From Rhodococcus qingshengii JCM 15477 (GTDB taxonomy: Bacteria > Actinomycetota > Actinomycetes > Mycobacteriales > Mycobacteriaceae), in contig NZ_CP096563.1 in the NCBI RefSeq assembly GCF_023221595.1, positions 3,739,501 through 3,803,500 on the forward strand: a DNA stretch of 64,000 nucleotides, in the 5' to 3' direction. Below the pieces are notes generated by a model. It was not told where the DNA came from. It ran no database searches and saw nothing but the letters and a program-made list of their open reading frames with translations. Both the position numbers and the translations under genes were made by a program. Positions 10,352-21,227 of this stretch are shown here, piece after piece (the stretch's first letter is position 1; each line of letters begins with the position of its first letter).

Positions 10352-11448
10352 AGTTTCGTCATCCAGCCGTGGGTGTCGGCGAAGGTTCCGCGCTGGATAC
10401 CCGTGAGGGTGTCGCGCAGTGCCATCGTCACCTCACCCGGCTCGCCGTCGGCGATGGTGAACTCGCCCTCGGCGGACTTGACGCGTCCGACGGGGGTGAT
10501 GACTGCTGCTGTGCCGCAAGCGAAGACCTCGGTGATTTCACCACTCTTGCACTTGGTGCGCCATTCGTCGGTGCTGATCTTGCGCTCCTCGACGGCGAAA
10601 CCGGAATCGGCGGCAAGGGCGAGCAACGAGTTGCGCGTGATGCCTGGCAACAACGAACCGGACAGCGACGGCGTCACGAGGCGAGCGTCGGGGCCCGAGC
10701 CGAAGACGAAGAACAGGTTCATTCCACCCATTTCCTCGACGTACGTGCGCTCGATGGCGTCGAGCCAGACCACCTGGTCGCAACCCTCGTCGGCGGCTTG
10801 CGCCTGGGCGAGGAGTGAAGCGGCGTAGTTGCCGGCGAACTTGGCCGCGCCGGTACCACCGGGGGCCGCGCGAACGTATTCGGTGGACAGCCACACACTG
10901 ACCGGCTTGACGCCGCGCGGGAAGTACGCACCGGCAGGCGAGGCGATCAGCAGGTAGCGGTACTCGTCGGCGGGACGGACACCGAGTCCGGCTTCGGTGG
11001 AGAACATGAACGGACGGAGGTAGAGCGCGTCCTCGCCACCGGCTGCGGGAACCCAGTCGAGATCGACGTCGATCAGTTCGGTGATGGAATCGATGAACAT
11101 CTGCGACGGGAGCTCCGGCATGGCCAGACGGCGCGCAGATGCCGCGAAACGCTCGGCGTTGGCCTCGACGCGGAACGAGCTGATCTCGCCACCCGGCTGA
11201 CGGTATGCCTTGAGGCCCTCGAAGATGGCCTGTCCGTAGTGCAAAACCATTGCGGCCGGATCGAGCTCGATGTTTCCGTACGGCAACACCTGGGCGTCGT
11301 GCCAGCCCTTGCCCGCGGTGTAGTCGATCGAGACCATGTGGTCGGTGAAGTGCCGCCCGAAGCCGGGCGCCGCCAAAATGTCACGGCGCTCGGCGTCGGA
11401 CTTCGGGGACGAGCTCTGAACACGAACGAAATCGGCGGCACCTGTCAT
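10345..11448 (-). CDS. ilvE: branched-chain amino acid aminotransferase
   Basis: IlvE moves the amino group between glutamate and the keto acids of leucine, isoleucine and valine using PLP. The 367-residue protein (Rv2210c is 368) contains FEGLKAYR, the PLP-lysine region [10 protein letters not shown] and the late [15 protein letters not shown] block that binds cofactor phosphate. The ATG at 11448 is chosen over the longer open frame because [11 protein letters not shown] matches the family start. It lies 32 bp downstream of gcvT on the same strand, so the two may be cotranscribed. Confidence 0.95.
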   Translation of the reverse strand: MTGAADFVRVQSSSPKSDAERRDILAAPGFGRHFTDHMVSIDYTAGKGWHDAQVLPYGNIELDPAAMVLHYGQAIFEGLKAYRQPGGEISSFRVEANAERFAASARRLAMPELPSQMFIDSITELIDVDLDWVPAAGGEDALYLRPFMFSTEAGLGVRPADEYRYLLIASPAGAYFPRGVKPVSVWLSTEYVRAAPGGTGAAKFAGNYAASLLAQAQAADEGCDQVVWLDAIERTYVEEMGGMNLFFVFGSGPDARLVTPSLSGSLLPGITRNSLLALAADSGFAVEERKISTDEWRTKCKSGEITEVFACGTAAVITPVGRVKSAEGEFTIADGEPGEVTMALRDTLTGIQRGTFADTHGWMTKLH

Positions 11449-11480
11449 GGGCGCAATCCTATCGAACGTGAAAAAGCTCT

Positions 11481-12581
11481 CTACTTGGTGTTGGTCTCCA
11501 CGAACGGAGGAGACACCACGACGCACCGAAGAGCACGACCACGGACGTCGACTTCGATCTCGTCGCCGGCCGAGACATTGGCACCGGAATCGAGGAGCGC
11601 CAACGCAATTCCCACTTTGAGCGAGGGCGAAAACGTCCCCGAGGTGGTCTCGCCGATTGCCTCGCCGTCACGCAGAACACCGAGGCCGGCACGAAGCACG
11701 CCGCGATCGAGAGCCTTGATCCCCCAGAGTTTGCGAGCCGGGCCGGCAGCCTTCTCGTCGGTCAAGGTCTCTTTGCCCCAGAATGTCGGCTTCTTCCAAC
11801 CGATCGCCCATCCGCAGCGCGCTTCGAGCGGAGAAATCTCGAGCGAAAGCTCATGCCCGTGCAGCGGATACCCCATCTCGGTACGAAGAGTGTCACGGGC
11901 GCCGAGTCCGGCGGCCTGCCCACCCTCGGCGCGCACTGCCTCGAGAAGCGCGCGGAACAACGGCTCGCTGTCCTCCCACCGCGGCAGGAGTTCGTAGCCG
12001 ACCTCACCGGTGTAACCGCTGCGGCACACACGAACAGGCACGCCGTTCCATTCCGCATCTTCGTACGCCATGTACTCGATCTCGGTGGGAAGTCCCAGAG
12101 CGGTCAGAACCGCCACCGATTTCGGACCCTGCACAGCCAGCACACCGTAGGCACGATGCTGATCCTCGACGGTGATTCCGTCCGGTGCGAGGGCGACCAG
12201 AGCCGCAACGACGTCCGCGGTATTGGCTGCGTTCGGGACGAGGAAGATTTCGTCGTCGCTGACGTAGTACGCAATGAGGTCGTCGATGACACCACCGGAC
12301 TCGTTGCAGCACAACGTGTACTGAGCCTTACCCGGCCCGATCTTGTTCAAATCGTTGGTCAGTGCGGAGTTCACGAATTCCGCGGCGCCCGCGCCACGCA
12401 CGACGGCCTTGCCGAGGTGACTGACGTCGAAGAGTCCGACATTCTCACGCACAGAGGTGTGTTCGGCCACGACGCCGGCGTACGAAACCGGCATCTGCCA
12501 CCCCCCGAACGGCGCGAACGTCGCGCCGAGTTCGACGTGGACGGGGTGGATCGGGCCCTGCAACAGTTGTTCGTCGGTCAT
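11481..12581 (-). CDS. gcvT: glycine cleavage system aminomethyltransferase (T protein)
   Basis: GcvT takes the aminomethyl group from lipoylated H protein and passes it to tetrahydrofolate, releasing ammonia. Visible blocks are [19 protein letters not shown] at the N-terminus, [15 protein letters not shown], the folate-site [13 protein letters not shown] and the C-terminal [17 protein letters not shown]. The start at 12581 (MTDEQLLQG) is favoured over an upstream in-frame ATG giving 12 extra residues. It is 366 residues, near Rv2211c. It is divergent from pepA, with 158 bp between them. The other glycine-cleavage genes are not in the window. Confidence 0.94.
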   Translation of the reverse strand: MTDEQLLQGPIHPVHVELGATFAPFGGWQMPVSYAGVVAEHTSVRENVGLFDVSHLGKAVVRGAGAAEFVNSALTNDLNKIGPGKAQYTLCCNESGGVIDDLIAYYVSDDEIFLVPNAANTADVVAALVALAPDGITVEDQHRAYGVLAVQGPKSVAVLTALGLPTEIEYMAYEDAEWNGVPVRVCRSGYTGEVGYELLPRWEDSEPLFRALLEAVRAEGGQAAGLGARDTLRTEMGYPLHGHELSLEISPLEARCGWAIGWKKPTFWGKETLTDEKAAGPARKLWGIKALDRGVLRAGLGVLRDGEAIGETTSGTFSPSLKVGIALALLDSGANVSAGDEIEVDVRGRALRCVVVSPPFVETNTK

Positions 12582-12739
12582 GGCCCACAACCTATCGGAC
12601 TTCGCCGATCGAAACATGTCCGCAGCGAGAGCTCACCCGGCCGTGACGATCGCCCGTCCGCAAACTGCAAAGGGCCTAACATCGACTCAGGCATCCGCCA
12701 GAACCGGACGCATCGCACACTCACCTCACAGGAGACACC

Positions 12740-14257
12740 TTGAGCACTCGCACAGCCCGATCGTTGGGACCCGACCTCGTTCTCGCCGGCACAGTCGCCA
12801 AGCGCGCAGAGATACTGGTCGTCGGTCTGACGTCGGGTCCGGACGGCCCCGAAATCGCACTCAGCGAAGGCATCGTCGCCGAAGACGTACTCGCCGAGAT
12901 CCTCGACAGCCTCATCGCCGTCGGCGCCACGGGCAAGCCCGAGCAGCTCACTCGTGTCCCGGCACCGAGCGAACTGTCGGTCACCAGCGTTCTCGCCGTC
13001 GGACTCGGCTCTGCCGACAAGCTCGGCAGCGAGCAGATCCGTAAGTCCGCCGGCGCCGCAGCTCGCTCGTTGTCCGGCATCGACACCGTCGCAACCACGC
13101 TCTCGATCCTCGACCTCGGTGCAGCCGCCGAGGGATTTGCGTTGGGCGCGTACAGCTTCACCGAATTCAAGTCGTCCATGACGGCTCCCGGTCCCGATTC
13201 GCAGCCACTGGCCCGCGTCGAACTTCTGGTGCCGTCGCCGCGCACGAAGGAGACCAAAGCGACGCTGGCACGGTCGGCTGCCATCGCCGAGGCCGTCGCC
13301 ACCGCACGCGAGTTCGTCAACACTCCCCCGAGCCACCTCTACCCCGCCGAGTTCGCCGCGCGCGCGAAGGCACTGGGCGTCGAGGCCGGGCTCACCGTCC
13401 AGGTTCTCGACGAGAAGGCACTCGAGAAGGGTGGCTACGGCGGAATCATCGGCGTCGGCAAGGGCTCGTCACGCCAGCCGCGTCTCGTCCGCCTCGAATA
13501 CGCGTCGAAGAAGCGTGGTGCCCGCAAGGTCGCACTGGTGGGTAAGGGCATCACCTTCGACACCGGCGGAATCTCCATCAAGCCCGCCGCCGGTATGGAG
13601 AACATGACCTCGGACATGGGCGGCGCCGCAGCCGTCATCTCCACCGTCGTGCTTGCCGCCAAGCTCGGCCTTCCCGTCAACGTCGTCGCATACGTACCGA
13701 TGGCCGAGAACATGCCGTCCGCGACCGCCCAGCGTCCCGGCGACGTGCTGACCCAGTACGGCGGAATCACCATCGAGGTCGTCAACACCGACGCCGAGGG
13801 CCGTTTGATTCTTGCCGACGCGATGGTTCGCGCGGGTGAGGACAATCCCGACTACATGATCGACACCGCCACCCTGACCGGTGCGCAGATGGTCGCGCTC
13901 GGCAACCGCACCCCCGGAGTCATGGGCACCGACGAGTTCCGTGACCGCGTCGCCTCCATCTCGCAGAGCGTCGGCGAGAACGGCTGGGCCATGCCGCTGC
14001 CGGAGGAATTGCGCGGAGATCTCGACTCCAAGGTCGCCGACATGGCCAATGTCACCCCACACCGCTGGGGCGGCATGCTGGTCGCAGCTCACTACCTCAA
14101 GGAATTCGTTCCCGAGGGTGTCCAGTGGGCGCACATCGACGTCGCGGGGCCGGCCTACAACACCTCAGGGCCGTGGGGTTACACCGGCAAGGGCGGTACC
14201 GGCGTTCCCGTTCGCACGATGATCTCGGTCCTGGAGGACATCGCGGTCAACGGCTGA
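12740..14257 (+). CDS. pepA: leucyl aminopeptidase (M17 family)
   Basis: This 505-residue cytosolic metallo-aminopeptidase removes N-terminal residues from peptides with two metal ions. It has the M17 signature NTDAEGRL and the metal/substrate block [15 protein letters not shown] near residue 270; the catalytic Lys of that block is present. The start is TTG 12740 after CAGGAGACACC, a good Shine-Dalgarno. It corresponds to Rv2213. A palindromic repeat begins 5 bp after its stop. Confidence 0.95.
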   Translation: MSTRTARSLGPDLVLAGTVAKRAEILVVGLTSGPDGPEIALSEGIVAEDVLAEILDSLIAVGATGKPEQLTRVPAPSELSVTSVLAVGLGSADKLGSEQIRKSAGAAARSLSGIDTVATTLSILDLGAAAEGFALGAYSFTEFKSSMTAPGPDSQPLARVELLVPSPRTKETKATLARSAAIAEAVATAREFVNTPPSHLYPAEFAARAKALGVEAGLTVQVLDEKALEKGGYGGIIGVGKGSSRQPRLVRLEYASKKRGARKVALVGKGITFDTGGISIKPAAGMENMTSDMGGAAAVISTVVLAAKLGLPVNVVAYVPMAENMPSATAQRPGDVLTQYGGITIEVVNTDAEGRLILADAMVRAGEDNPDYMIDTATLTGAQMVALGNRTPGVMGTDEFRDRVASISQSVGENGWAMPLPEELRGDLDSKVADMANVTPHRWGGMLVAAHYLKEFVPEGVQWAHIDVAGPAYNTSGPWGYTGKGGTGVPVRTMISVLEDIAVNG

Positions 14258-14262
14258 CCCCT

Positions 14263-14310
14263 TGCTGTGCGCCTTTATTAACCCCCCGCGGTTAATAAAG
14301 GCGCACAGCA
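14263..14310. repeat. 48-nt palindromic repeat, copy 1 (behind pepA)
   Basis: Two perfect 21-nt arms (14263-14283 and 14290-14310) enclose a 6-nt loop CCCCGC. The arms begin TGCTGTGCGCC and close at the loop with TTAACC. Copy 2 lies at 19647-19694. It sits between the convergent ends of pepA and the small gene at 14313-14663, so it may act as a bidirectional terminator, but near-identity with copy 2 points to a dispersed repeat family. Confidence 0.9.
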
Positions 14311-14312
14311 GT

Positions 14313-14663
14313 TCAGGCGCCGTCGCGTAATTCCTGCTCTCGGGCCCGCTTGCGTTCGATTCGCTTACGTTCGTCGTGATCGCGCATACGCTGCGGATAT
14401 CCCGTCTTGCGGACGTCGCAGACCGGGATCTTCAGGTCCTGTCCCAATTTGCGGGCACCACGTTCGCCGCCGACACGACGACGAGTCCACTCCCCGTCCT
14501 TCGCAACCAGGACGACGGTCACCTCGGTCACCGTCGTCTGCGGTTCCACATAGGCCTCGACGCCTTCGTGCGAGTGCGCCCAATTCGCCAGATGATCCGC
14601 ATCACTTTGCGCTGCGGCCTGAGCCGCACTCGGCGGACGCTTGAAACGATCGAACAGTCCCAC
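14313..14663 (-). CDS. conserved hypothetical protein, 116 aa
   Basis: I do not recognise a family with a known function. The protein starts MGLFDRFKRPP, has a middle part with likely beta strands (VEAYVEPQTTVTEVTVVLV) followed by GEWTRRRVGGERGARKLG, and ends in a highly charged helix (DHDERKRIERKRAREQELRDGA). No membrane segment or signal peptide is present, so a cytoplasmic protein is likely. Its reading frame has normal codon use for the region, and it is transcribed convergently with pepA. The start at 14663 has TACCGAGGAGGGTACGACC upstream, a strong Shine-Dalgarno. Confidence 0.75.
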   Translation of the reverse strand: MGLFDRFKRPPSAAQAAAQSDADHLANWAHSHEGVEAYVEPQTTVTEVTVVLVAKDGEWTRRRVGGERGARKLGQDLKIPVCDVRKTGYPQRMRDHDERKRIERKRAREQELRDGA

Positions 14664-15027
14664 GGTCGTACCCTCCTCGGTACCGACGCCGCGGATGCAC
14701 CCCGGCGATATGTCAAGTTTGCCAGGCGATGTCCGTTGTGCCTGCGCACGACATACCGTTTGGTCCGCTTACGACGTTACAGCCGGACCCCCGACGCATA
14801 CCTACTCGCCAGTAGCCGACACACCCGAAACGGACGGCATCCCCCTCATCGGACACGCCCGGCGTATCAATGGAAAGATGAACGACGGTGACGCCGCGCC
14901 CGCGCGTCGACATCGGCAAAATAGCTACAAGTAGCCGCACGTCGCGCGCCACTCGAGCACAATGTATTACGACCACAAGTCGACAAAATTCAACAACCCG
15001 AACACAACTGTCGAGGAGTCAAAAGAC
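14664..15027. other. intergenic region upstream of the E2 acyltransferase gene
   Basis: This 364-bp stretch separates the divergent small hypothetical gene and sucB and should hold both promoters. It contains one tiny frame, 14880-14936 (MNDGDAAPARRHRQNSYK), with no convincing start signal. The last 90 bp are unusually A-rich for this region (ATGTATTACGACC and onwards). No RNA gene or repeat was found. Confidence 0.5.
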
Positions 15028-16776
15028 ATGGCCTTCTCCGTCCAGATGCCAGCCCTAGGTGAGAGCGTCACCGAGGGAACTGTCACACGGTGGCTCAAGC
15101 AGGAAGGAGACACGGTCGAAGTCGACGAACCCTTGCTCGAAGTCTCCACGGACAAGGTCGACACCGAGATTCCGTCTCCCGTCGCCGGCGTCCTGACCAA
15201 GATCGTCGCGCAGGAAGACGACACCGTGGAAATCGGTGGCGAGCTCGCCCAGATCGGTGAAGCCGGCGAAGCCGCAGCACCCGCGGCAGAGGCACCCGCC
15301 CCCGCCGCCGAGGAAGCTCCCGCCGAGGAAGCGCCGGCTGCCGAAGCTCCCGCTGAAGAAGCTCCCGCTGCCGAGGCACCCGCCGCTTCGAGCGGTTCCG
15401 CTGAAGGTACCGCCGTGACGATGCCCGCCCTCGGCGAGTCCGTCACCGAAGGCACCGTCACCCGCTGGCTCAAGGCTGTCGGCGACGAAGTTGCCGTCGA
15501 CGAGGCGCTGCTCGAAGTCTCGACCGACAAGGTCGACACAGAGATCCCGTCCCCCGTCGCCGGAATCCTGCTCGAGATCAATGCGCAGGAAGACGACACC
15601 GTCGAGATCGGTGGCCAGCTGGCCGTCGTCGGCTCCGGCACACCCGCCGCGGCTCCGGCACCCAAGGCCGCTCCCGCAGCACCGGCAGCACCCCCTGCCC
15701 CCAAGGCCGAAGCTCCGAAGGCCGAAGCACCCAAGGCTGAAGCACCCAAGCCTGCCGCCGCACCGGCCGCACCCGCTCCGAAGCCTGCTGCGGCTCCCGC
15801 ACCGGCGGCTGCCCCCGCAGCTTCCGGCGACAGCAGCCCGTACGTCACCCCGCTCGTGCGCAAGCTCGCAACGGACAACGGCGTCGACCTCGCGACCGTC
15901 ACCGGCACCGGCGTCGGCGGCCGCATCCGCAAACAGGATGTGCTCGCCGCTGCGGAGGCCAAGAAGGCTCCCGCCGCCGCTCCCGCTGCTGCAGCACCCG
16001 CGGCCGCACCGGCCGCCACCGCAGCCGCAGGCGTCCGACCCGAACTGGCACACCTGCGTGGAACCACGCAGAAGGCCAACCGTATTCGGCAGATCACGGC
16101 CACCAAGACACGTGAGTCGCTGCAGAACACCGCTCAGCTCACGCAGACCTTCGAGGTGGACGTCACCAAGATCGTCGCCCTGCGGGCCCGTGCCAAGGCC
16201 GGCTTCATCGAGCGCGAAGGCGTCAACCTGACGTTCCTTCCGTTCTTCGCCAAGGCAGTCGTCGAGGCGCTGAAGTCGCACCCGAACATCAACGCCAGCT
16301 ACGACGAGGCTGCCAAGCAGATCACCTACTACGACGCTGAGCACCTCGGCATCGCAGTGGACACCGATCAGGGCTTGCTCTCCCCCGTCATCCACAACGC
16401 CGGCGATCTCGGCCTGGCCGGCTTGGCCCGCGCCATCGCCGACATCGCCAAGCGTGCACGCTCGGGTGGCCTGAAGCCGGACGAGCTCTCGGGTGGCACC
16501 TTCACCATCACCAACATCGGCAGCCAGGGCGCGCTGTTCGACACCCCGATCCTGGTACCACCGCAGGCGGCCATGCTCGGAACCGGCGCGATCGTCAAGC
16601 GCCCGATGGTGGTCACCGACGAGAACGGCAACGAGTCCATCGGCGTTCGCTCGATGATCTACTTGCCGCTGACCTACGATCACCGGCTGGTCGACGGCGC
16701 CGACGCCGGCCGATTCCTCACCACTGTGAAGCAGCGGTTGGAAGAAGCCTCGTTCGAAGCTGATCTGGGCCTGTAA
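15028..16776 (+). CDS. sucB: dihydrolipoamide acyltransferase E2 (DlaT/SucB type), two lipoyl domains
   Basis: This E2 core subunit of a 2-oxoacid dehydrogenase complex moves acyl groups from E1 to CoA on swinging lipoyl arms. Two nearly identical lipoyl domains carry the acceptor lysine in STDKVDTE at K43 and K168, joined by Ala/Pro/Glu-rich linkers; a peripheral-subunit-binding domain lies near 269-308 ([16 protein letters not shown]), and the catalytic domain ends with HRLVDG (H552, D556). The ATG at 15028 after GAGGAGTC is preferred over an open frame starting 22 codons earlier. In M. tuberculosis this locus (Rv2215) is the E2 of pyruvate dehydrogenase, although such genes are often named sucB. 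lipB and lipA follow two genes later. Confidence 0.94.
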   Translation: MAFSVQMPALGESVTEGTVTRWLKQEGDTVEVDEPLLEVSTDKVDTEIPSPVAGVLTKIVAQEDDTVEIGGELAQIGEAGEAAAPAAEAPAPAAEEAPAEEAPAAEAPAEEAPAAEAPAASSGSAEGTAVTMPALGESVTEGTVTRWLKAVGDEVAVDEALLEVSTDKVDTEIPSPVAGILLEINAQEDDTVEIGGQLAVVGSGTPAAAPAPKAAPAAPAAPPAPKAEAPKAEAPKAEAPKPAAAPAAPAPKPAAAPAPAAAPAASGDSSPYVTPLVRKLATDNGVDLATVTGTGVGGRIRKQDVLAAAEAKKAPAAAPAAAAPAAAPAATAAAGVRPELAHLRGTTQKANRIRQITATKTRESLQNTAQLTQTFEVDVTKIVALRARAKAGFIEREGVNLTFLPFFAKAVVEALKSHPNINASYDEAAKQITYYDAEHLGIAVDTDQGLLSPVIHNAGDLGLAGLARAIADIAKRARSGGLKPDELSGGTFTITNIGSQGALFDTPILVPPQAAMLGTGAIVKRPMVVTDENGNESIGVRSMIYLPLTYDHRLVDGADAGRFLTTVKQRLEEASFEADLGL

Positions 16777-16791
16777 GCAACTGCTCGGCCG

Positions 16792-16834
16792 GCCGGGGCG
16801 TCATCTCCATCAGGAGGTGGCGCCCCGGCTTTTT
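16792..16834 (+). terminator. rho-independent terminator after the E2 gene
   Basis: GCCGGGGCG (16792-16800) pairs with CGCCCCGGC (16821-16829), with additional pairing of TCTCC and GGAGG inside the stem, followed by a T run at 16830-16834. It starts 15 bp after the stop codon. Confidence 0.88.
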
Positions 16835-16896
16835 CAGTACGGTCGGAGATATACGTTCGGATATCGAAGCACGCTGAATCGAAGGAGGCTTTCCGA

Positions 16897-17784
16897 ATGC
16901 GAGTAGTCATCGCCGGCTCGTCCGGTTTGATCGGAACGGCCTTGGTGTCATCGTTGCGCTCCGACAACCACGACGTGGTGCGTCTGGTGCGACGCTCGAC
17001 TGCCGGCCCCGACGAATCGCGTTGGGACCCGGACCACGACCGTCTGGACCTCTCCGTCCTGCAGGGCGCCGACGCCGTCGTGAACCTCTGCGGCGTCGGC
17101 ATCGGCGACAAACGGTGGTCGGGTTCCTACAAGCAAGCGATCCGTGACAGCCGCATCGTCGCGACCGACGTCTTGGCCGAAGCGGTCGCGAGTGAGAAGG
17201 TTCCCGTCCTCGCCAACGCGAGCGCCGTCGGCTATTACGGCGACACCGGCGACAAGATCGTCGACGAGGATTCGCCGGCAGGCACAGACTTTCTCGCCAC
17301 GACGTGTCGCGATTGGGAACTTGCCACCGAACCGGCGCGTGCGGCGGGTGCCCGCGTCGTCAATCTGCGGTCCGGCGTCGTGATTTCACCTCATGGGGGC
17401 ATGCTCGGTCGGCTTCGGCGCCTTTATTCGTTCGGCCTCGGCGGGCGACTGGGCAACGGTCGCCAGTACTTTCCGTGGATCTCACTCGAGGACGAGTGCG
17501 ACGCGATCAAATTCGCGCTCACGAATTCCGAACTCTCCGGTCCCGTCAACCTGACCGGTCCGGCCCCTGTCACCAATGCCCAGTTCAATGACGCCATGTC
17601 CCGTGCGGTCCACCGACCGGCTCCCTGGATCGTTCCCGGGTTCGCACTCGAAGCGTTGATCGGAGAATTCGCCAAGAGCGGCATCCTCGGTGGCCAGCGC
17701 GCCATTCCCGCAGCTTTGGAAAGGGCGGGATTCTCTTTCCGCCACAACACGATCGGCGAAGCGCTGGCGGCCGCACTCGGTTGA
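16897..17784 (+). CDS. TIGR01777-family NAD(P)-dependent epimerase-like protein
   Basis: This 295-residue extended short-chain-dehydrogenase-like protein begins [16 protein letters not shown], a Rossmann GxxGxxG motif. It has the family blocks [14 protein letters not shown] and [12 protein letters not shown], the latter covering the usual YxxxK-type region without the Lys spacing, as in many family members. It ends with the SufE/YfcH-like stretch [20 protein letters not shown]. It corresponds to Rv2216; the substrate is unknown. The start has AAGGAGG at good spacing. lipB starts 29 bp after its stop. Confidence 0.88.
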   Translation: MRVVIAGSSGLIGTALVSSLRSDNHDVVRLVRRSTAGPDESRWDPDHDRLDLSVLQGADAVVNLCGVGIGDKRWSGSYKQAIRDSRIVATDVLAEAVASEKVPVLANASAVGYYGDTGDKIVDEDSPAGTDFLATTCRDWELATEPARAAGARVVNLRSGVVISPHGGMLGRLRRLYSFGLGGRLGNGRQYFPWISLEDECDAIKFALTNSELSGPVNLTGPAPVTNAQFNDAMSRAVHRPAPWIVPGFALEALIGEFAKSGILGGQRAIPAALERAGFSFRHNTIGEALAAALG

Positions 17785-17813
17785 TTCCGAAGTCGGGCGT
17801 AATCTCTACGTCC

Positions 17814-18575
17814 ATGAGCAGCGCTGCCGTTTCCGCCCGGTTCTCGAAACTGCCGATCGCCGTCGAGCAACTCGGTTCGATCGACTACAACGCCGCGTGG
17901 GACCGCCAGCGTGAGCTCGCGGCTGCGCGGGCGGACGACATCGGACCGGACACGCTACTGCTCCTCGAACACCCGCCGGTGTACACGGCAGGACGACGCA
18001 CGGAACCCGAAGATCGTCCCGTCGACGGCACGCCTGTCATCGACGTCGACCGCGGCGGGAAGATCACCTGGCACGGCCCCGGCCAGCTGGTGGGATATCC
18101 GATCGTGAAACTGGCGGAGCCCATCGACGTGGTGCGGTATGTCCGACGCATCGAGGAAGCACTGATCACGGTGTGCACGGACCTCGGCCTGAACTGCGGG
18201 CGCATCGACGGCCGCTCCGGCGTCTGGCTGCCTGCCGAACTCGCAAACGGGCAATGGAAGCCCGAGCGCAAGGTTTCTGCCATCGGCGTGCGCGTCCAAC
18301 GGGGCGTGGCACTGCACGGCTTCTCCCTGAACTGCAATTCGGTCCTGACCGGATTCGACAACATCATTCCCTGCGGCATCCGTGACGCCGGGGTCACGAC
18401 GCTGTCGCATGAACTCGGTCGCGACGTCACCGTGGACGAAGTCACTCCCGCTGTGACCGAGGCAGTGATCGCTGCTCTCGACGGAACCATGCCCGTCACC
18501 GAACGGAACGTCGAGCGCGTCACCTTCGAAAGCGCCTCGCCTACTCCGACTTTTACTACCGTTCAGTACAGCTGA
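17814..18575 (+). CDS. lipB: octanoyl-[ACP]:protein N-octanoyltransferase
   Basis: LipB moves octanoate from acyl carrier protein to the lipoyl-domain lysine of apo-proteins, the first step of lipoate assembly. The 253-residue protein has the expected catalytic pair: Lys153 in ERKVSAIG and Cys187 in NIIPCGI, together with the conserved [16 protein letters not shown] block. The ATG at 17814 is favoured over an open frame 11 codons longer because [10 protein letters not shown] leads directly into the domain. It matches Rv2217 and lies 51 bp before lipA, so the two are probably cotranscribed. Confidence 0.95.
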   Translation: MSSAAVSARFSKLPIAVEQLGSIDYNAAWDRQRELAAARADDIGPDTLLLLEHPPVYTAGRRTEPEDRPVDGTPVIDVDRGGKITWHGPGQLVGYPIVKLAEPIDVVRYVRRIEEALITVCTDLGLNCGRIDGRSGVWLPAELANGQWKPERKVSAIGVRVQRGVALHGFSLNCNSVLTGFDNIIPCGIRDAGVTTLSHELGRDVTVDEVTPAVTEAVIAALDGTMPVTERNVERVTFESASPTPTFTTVQYS

Positions 18576-18626
18576 CGGGCTCGCCCGAACCCCGTTGCAG
18601 TAATCACCGGGCGTAGGATCACTGTC

Positions 18627-19637
18627 GTGACTATCGCCCCAGAAGGACGTAAGCTGCTCCGTCTCGAGATCCGAAACGCGGAGACGCCCATCGAACGCAA
18701 ACCCAACTGGATCAAGACCCGAGCAAAGATGGGCCCCGAGTACACGCAGCTCAAGGGCCTGGTCAAGCGTGAAGGTTTGCACACCGTCTGCGAGGAAGCG
18801 GGCTGCCCCAACATCTACGAATGCTGGGAAGACCGCGAAGCCACCTTCCTGATCGGCGGCGAGCAGTGCACACGCCGCTGCGACTTCTGCCAGATCGACA
18901 CCGGCAAGCCCGAAGCCCTCGACCGCGACGAGCCCCGTCGCGTCGCGGAAAGCGTTCAGGCCATGGGCCTTCGGTACTCCACGATCACCGGCGTCGCCCG
19001 CGACGACCTCCCCGACGGCGGCGCCTGGCTCTACGCCGAGACCGTCCGCAAGATCCACGAACTCAACCCGGGCACCGGCGTCGAGAACCTGGTTCCGGAC
19101 TTCAACGGCAAGCCCGAACTGCTCGACGAGGTCTTCGCCTCACGCCCCGAGGTACTCGCACACAACCTCGAGACCGTCCCCCGCATCTTCAAGCGGATCC
19201 GTCCGGCATTCCGGTACCAGCGCAGCCTCGACGTCATCACCGCAGCACGCGACTACGGACTGGTCACCAAGTCCAACCTGATCCTCGGCATGGGCGAAAC
19301 CCCTGAAGAGGTCACCGAGGCGATGGCAGATCTCCACGCCGCCGGTTGCGACATCCTCACCATCACCCAGTACCTGCGCCCCTCGCCCCGGCACCACCCC
19401 GTCGAGCGGTGGGTCAAGCCCGAGGAGTTCGTCGCACACTCGAAGGCTGCAGAAGAGATGGGCTTCGCCGGCGTCATGGCCGGTCCGTTGGTTCGCTCGT
19501 CGTACCGCGCCGGCCGCCTGTATGCGCAGGCCATGGCACATCACGGCCGTGAACTTCCCGAGGCGCAGCGTCATCTGACCGAGGGCGGCGACGCTTCCCA
19601 GGAAGCCAGCTCACTCATGGCGCGCCTGAATCGCTGA
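18627..19637 (+). CDS. lipA: lipoyl synthase (radical SAM)
   Basis: LipA inserts two sulfur atoms into protein-bound octanoate. The 336-residue enzyme carries both [4Fe-4S] motifs: the auxiliary cluster cysteines C55, C60 and C66 and the radical-SAM CxxxCxxC at C81, C85 and C88. The GTG start is preceded by CGTAGGATCACTGTC, where TAGGAT is a -10-like hexamer close enough for a leaderless message. A copy of the 48-nt palindrome follows its stop by 9 bp. Confidence 0.96.
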   Translation: MTIAPEGRKLLRLEIRNAETPIERKPNWIKTRAKMGPEYTQLKGLVKREGLHTVCEEAGCPNIYECWEDREATFLIGGEQCTRRCDFCQIDTGKPEALDRDEPRRVAESVQAMGLRYSTITGVARDDLPDGGAWLYAETVRKIHELNPGTGVENLVPDFNGKPELLDEVFASRPEVLAHNLETVPRIFKRIRPAFRYQRSLDVITAARDYGLVTKSNLILGMGETPEEVTEAMADLHAAGCDILTITQYLRPSPRHHPVERWVKPEEFVAHSKAAEEMGFAGVMAGPLVRSSYRAGRLYAQAMAHHGRELPEAQRHLTEGGDASQEASSLMARLNR

Positions 19638-19646
19638 TCCACTTTT

Positions 19647-19694
19647 TGCTGTGCGCCTTTATTAACCGCGGGCGGTTAGTAAAGGCGCACAGCA
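19647..19694. repeat. 48-nt palindromic repeat, copy 2 (behind lipA)
   Basis: It is the same element as copy 1 at 14263-14310: the left arm (19647-19667) is identical and the right arm (19674-19694) differs by one base. The 6-nt loop is GCGGGC. It ends 19 bp before the DUF4191 start codon, so it is not placed only between convergent genes. Confidence 0.9.
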
Positions 19695-19713
19695 ATGGAC
19701 GTATCCTGGGTAC

Positions 19714-20469
19714 ATGGCGAACGGCAGCAAATCCGGTAAGGGCAAACCCACCAAAGAGGCAAAGGCTGCAGCGAAGGCTGCCCGCAAGCAGGCTTCCAAG
19801 GAACGTAGAACACAGCTCTGGCAGGCATTCCAGATGCAGCGCAAGGACGACAAGCTCCTCCTGCCGCTGATGATCGGCACCCTCGTCGGTGCGGCTCTGG
19901 TCTTCTTCCTGGTCGGTCTCATCTGGGGCCTTCAGTGGTTCCTGCTGCCGATCGGCATCGTTCTCGGTCTCCTCGGCGCCTTCATCATCTTCGGTCGCCG
20001 CGTCCAGAAATCGGTGTACAAGAAGGCTGAAGGCCAGGCCGGTGCCGCTGCGTGGGCGCTCGACAACATGCAGGGCGCGTGGCGCGTCACGAATGCCGTC
20101 GCCGGCACCACCCAGCTCGATGCCGTTCACCGCGTCGTCGGACGGCCGGGTGTCATCCTCGTCGCCGAGGGTTCGCCGCAACGCGTCAAGGGCCTCCTCG
20201 CGCAGGAGAAGAAGAAGACTGCCCGCCTCATCGGCGACACCCCGATCTACGACATCATCATCGGCAACGACGAGGGCCAGGTTCCGCTCTCGCAGCTCCA
20301 GCGCTACTTGAACAAGTTGCCCCGCAACATCGACACCAAGCGCATGGACAACATCGAAGGTCGCCTCGCTGCACTGAGCGCACGCGGCGGCGGAGCAGCG
20401 CTTCCCAAGGGCCCGATGCCCGGAGGCGCGAAGATGAAGGGAATGCAGCGAACCATTCGTCGTCGCTGA
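19714..20469 (+). CDS. DUF4191 membrane protein
   Basis: This 251-residue protein has a Lys/Ala-rich cytoplasmic N-terminus, two membrane segments at about residues 50-70 and 74-93, and a soluble C-terminal domain (from GAAAWALDNMQGAWRV) that ends in a basic tail. The layout matches actinobacterial DUF4191 proteins such as Rv2219, of unknown function, encoded between lipA and glnA across Mycobacteriales. The ATG follows CTGGGTAC, a weak ribosome site; a leaderless start is possible. A strong terminator follows. Confidence 0.88.
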   Translation: MANGSKSGKGKPTKEAKAAAKAARKQASKERRTQLWQAFQMQRKDDKLLLPLMIGTLVGAALVFFLVGLIWGLQWFLLPIGIVLGLLGAFIIFGRRVQKSVYKKAEGQAGAAAWALDNMQGAWRVTNAVAGTTQLDAVHRVVGRPGVILVAEGSPQRVKGLLAQEKKKTARLIGDTPIYDIIIGNDEGQVPLSQLQRYLNKLPRNIDTKRMDNIEGRLAALSARGGGAALPKGPMPGGAKMKGMQRTIRRR

Positions 20470-20486
20470 CACTCCCCCACAGCAAA

Positions 20487-20525
20487 CGAAAGACCCGGGC
20501 CCACACGGACCCGGGTCTTTCTTCG
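20487..20525 (+). terminator. rho-independent terminator after DUF4191 gene
   Basis: CGAAAGACCCGGG (20487-20499) pairs with CCCGGGTCTTTC (20510-20521), ending in T-rich sequence. It lies between the convergent DUF4191 and RDD genes and probably stops both. Confidence 0.9.
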
Positions 20526-20540
20526 TTCGAGAAGTTTGTG

Positions 20541-21014
20541 TCAGCGCGATTTCACGAGCAAAGTGCCGGTCGCGCGGTCCTGCATACCGCGACCGTCGAT
20601 GTCGGTGATGGTCGCGGGAATCACGAACACAAGCAGTGCCTGACGTCCGAGCGCGCGCACGAAGCCCACTCGGATCGGGCCTTCGATACGCGCAACCTGA
20701 AGTCCGAGGACGAACTGCCCCGGGGTGAAGTTGAACAGAGCCACGGTGACGACACCGACGGCGAACCACACCATCAGCGTGACAGTCGAGGTCATACCGT
20801 CGAAGAAGTCGCCGGTGATGAGCGAGGCCACTCCCACAGCCATCACCCAATCCACCAACAGTGCCGCGATACGACGGCCCGAACCGACCAGCGAACCCGG
20901 ACCCTCCTGAGGGAAACCGAGGAGCTCGCCACGGTACGACTGCTCACGGCCGTCCGCGCTCTTCGGCAAAGCTGCTTGCGGCCCAGAGAGCCAAGTTCCG
21001 GTGATACGTGCCAT
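20541..21014 (-). CDS. RDD-family membrane protein
   Basis: This 157-residue protein has the RDD signature: the Arg and Asp in GRRIAALLVDWVMAVGVAS open the first membrane segment, a second segment follows (TLMVWFAVGVVTVALFNF), then the short TPGQFVLGLQVARI block. The family is linked to ion or solute transport, but function here is unproven. It corresponds to Rv2219A and is divergent from glnA, with the 213-bp gap holding the glnA promoter. Confidence 0.88.
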   Translation of the reverse strand: MARITGTWLSGPQAALPKSADGREQSYRGELLGFPQEGPGSLVGSGRRIAALLVDWVMAVGVASLITGDFFDGMTSTVTLMVWFAVGVVTVALFNFTPGQFVLGLQVARIEGPIRVGFVRALGRQALLVFVIPATITDIDGRGMQDRATGTLLVKSR

Positions 21015-21227
21015 GCTGTCCAGGATAGGCGTCGCAGCACCGTAGTCCAGATTTGCCGGGTTTTAACTGTGTGGCCGGTCACATGGACTTCGGAAATCCC
21101 CAGGATGCTGCGACGCGTAACACTGCCGAAACAAAGGGTTGACGAGCGGGCAACACCAGCTCCCTACCGTCTGCCTCGACGGATTCAACCGACATCACTT
21201 GGCTGAAGCGACTTAAGGAGCACAAGC

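Noticed and set aside
14962..16130. Long Ala/Ser-rich frames opposite the E2 gene
   Set aside because: They mirror the Ala/Pro-rich linkers of sucB on the other strand; high GC gives long chance frames.
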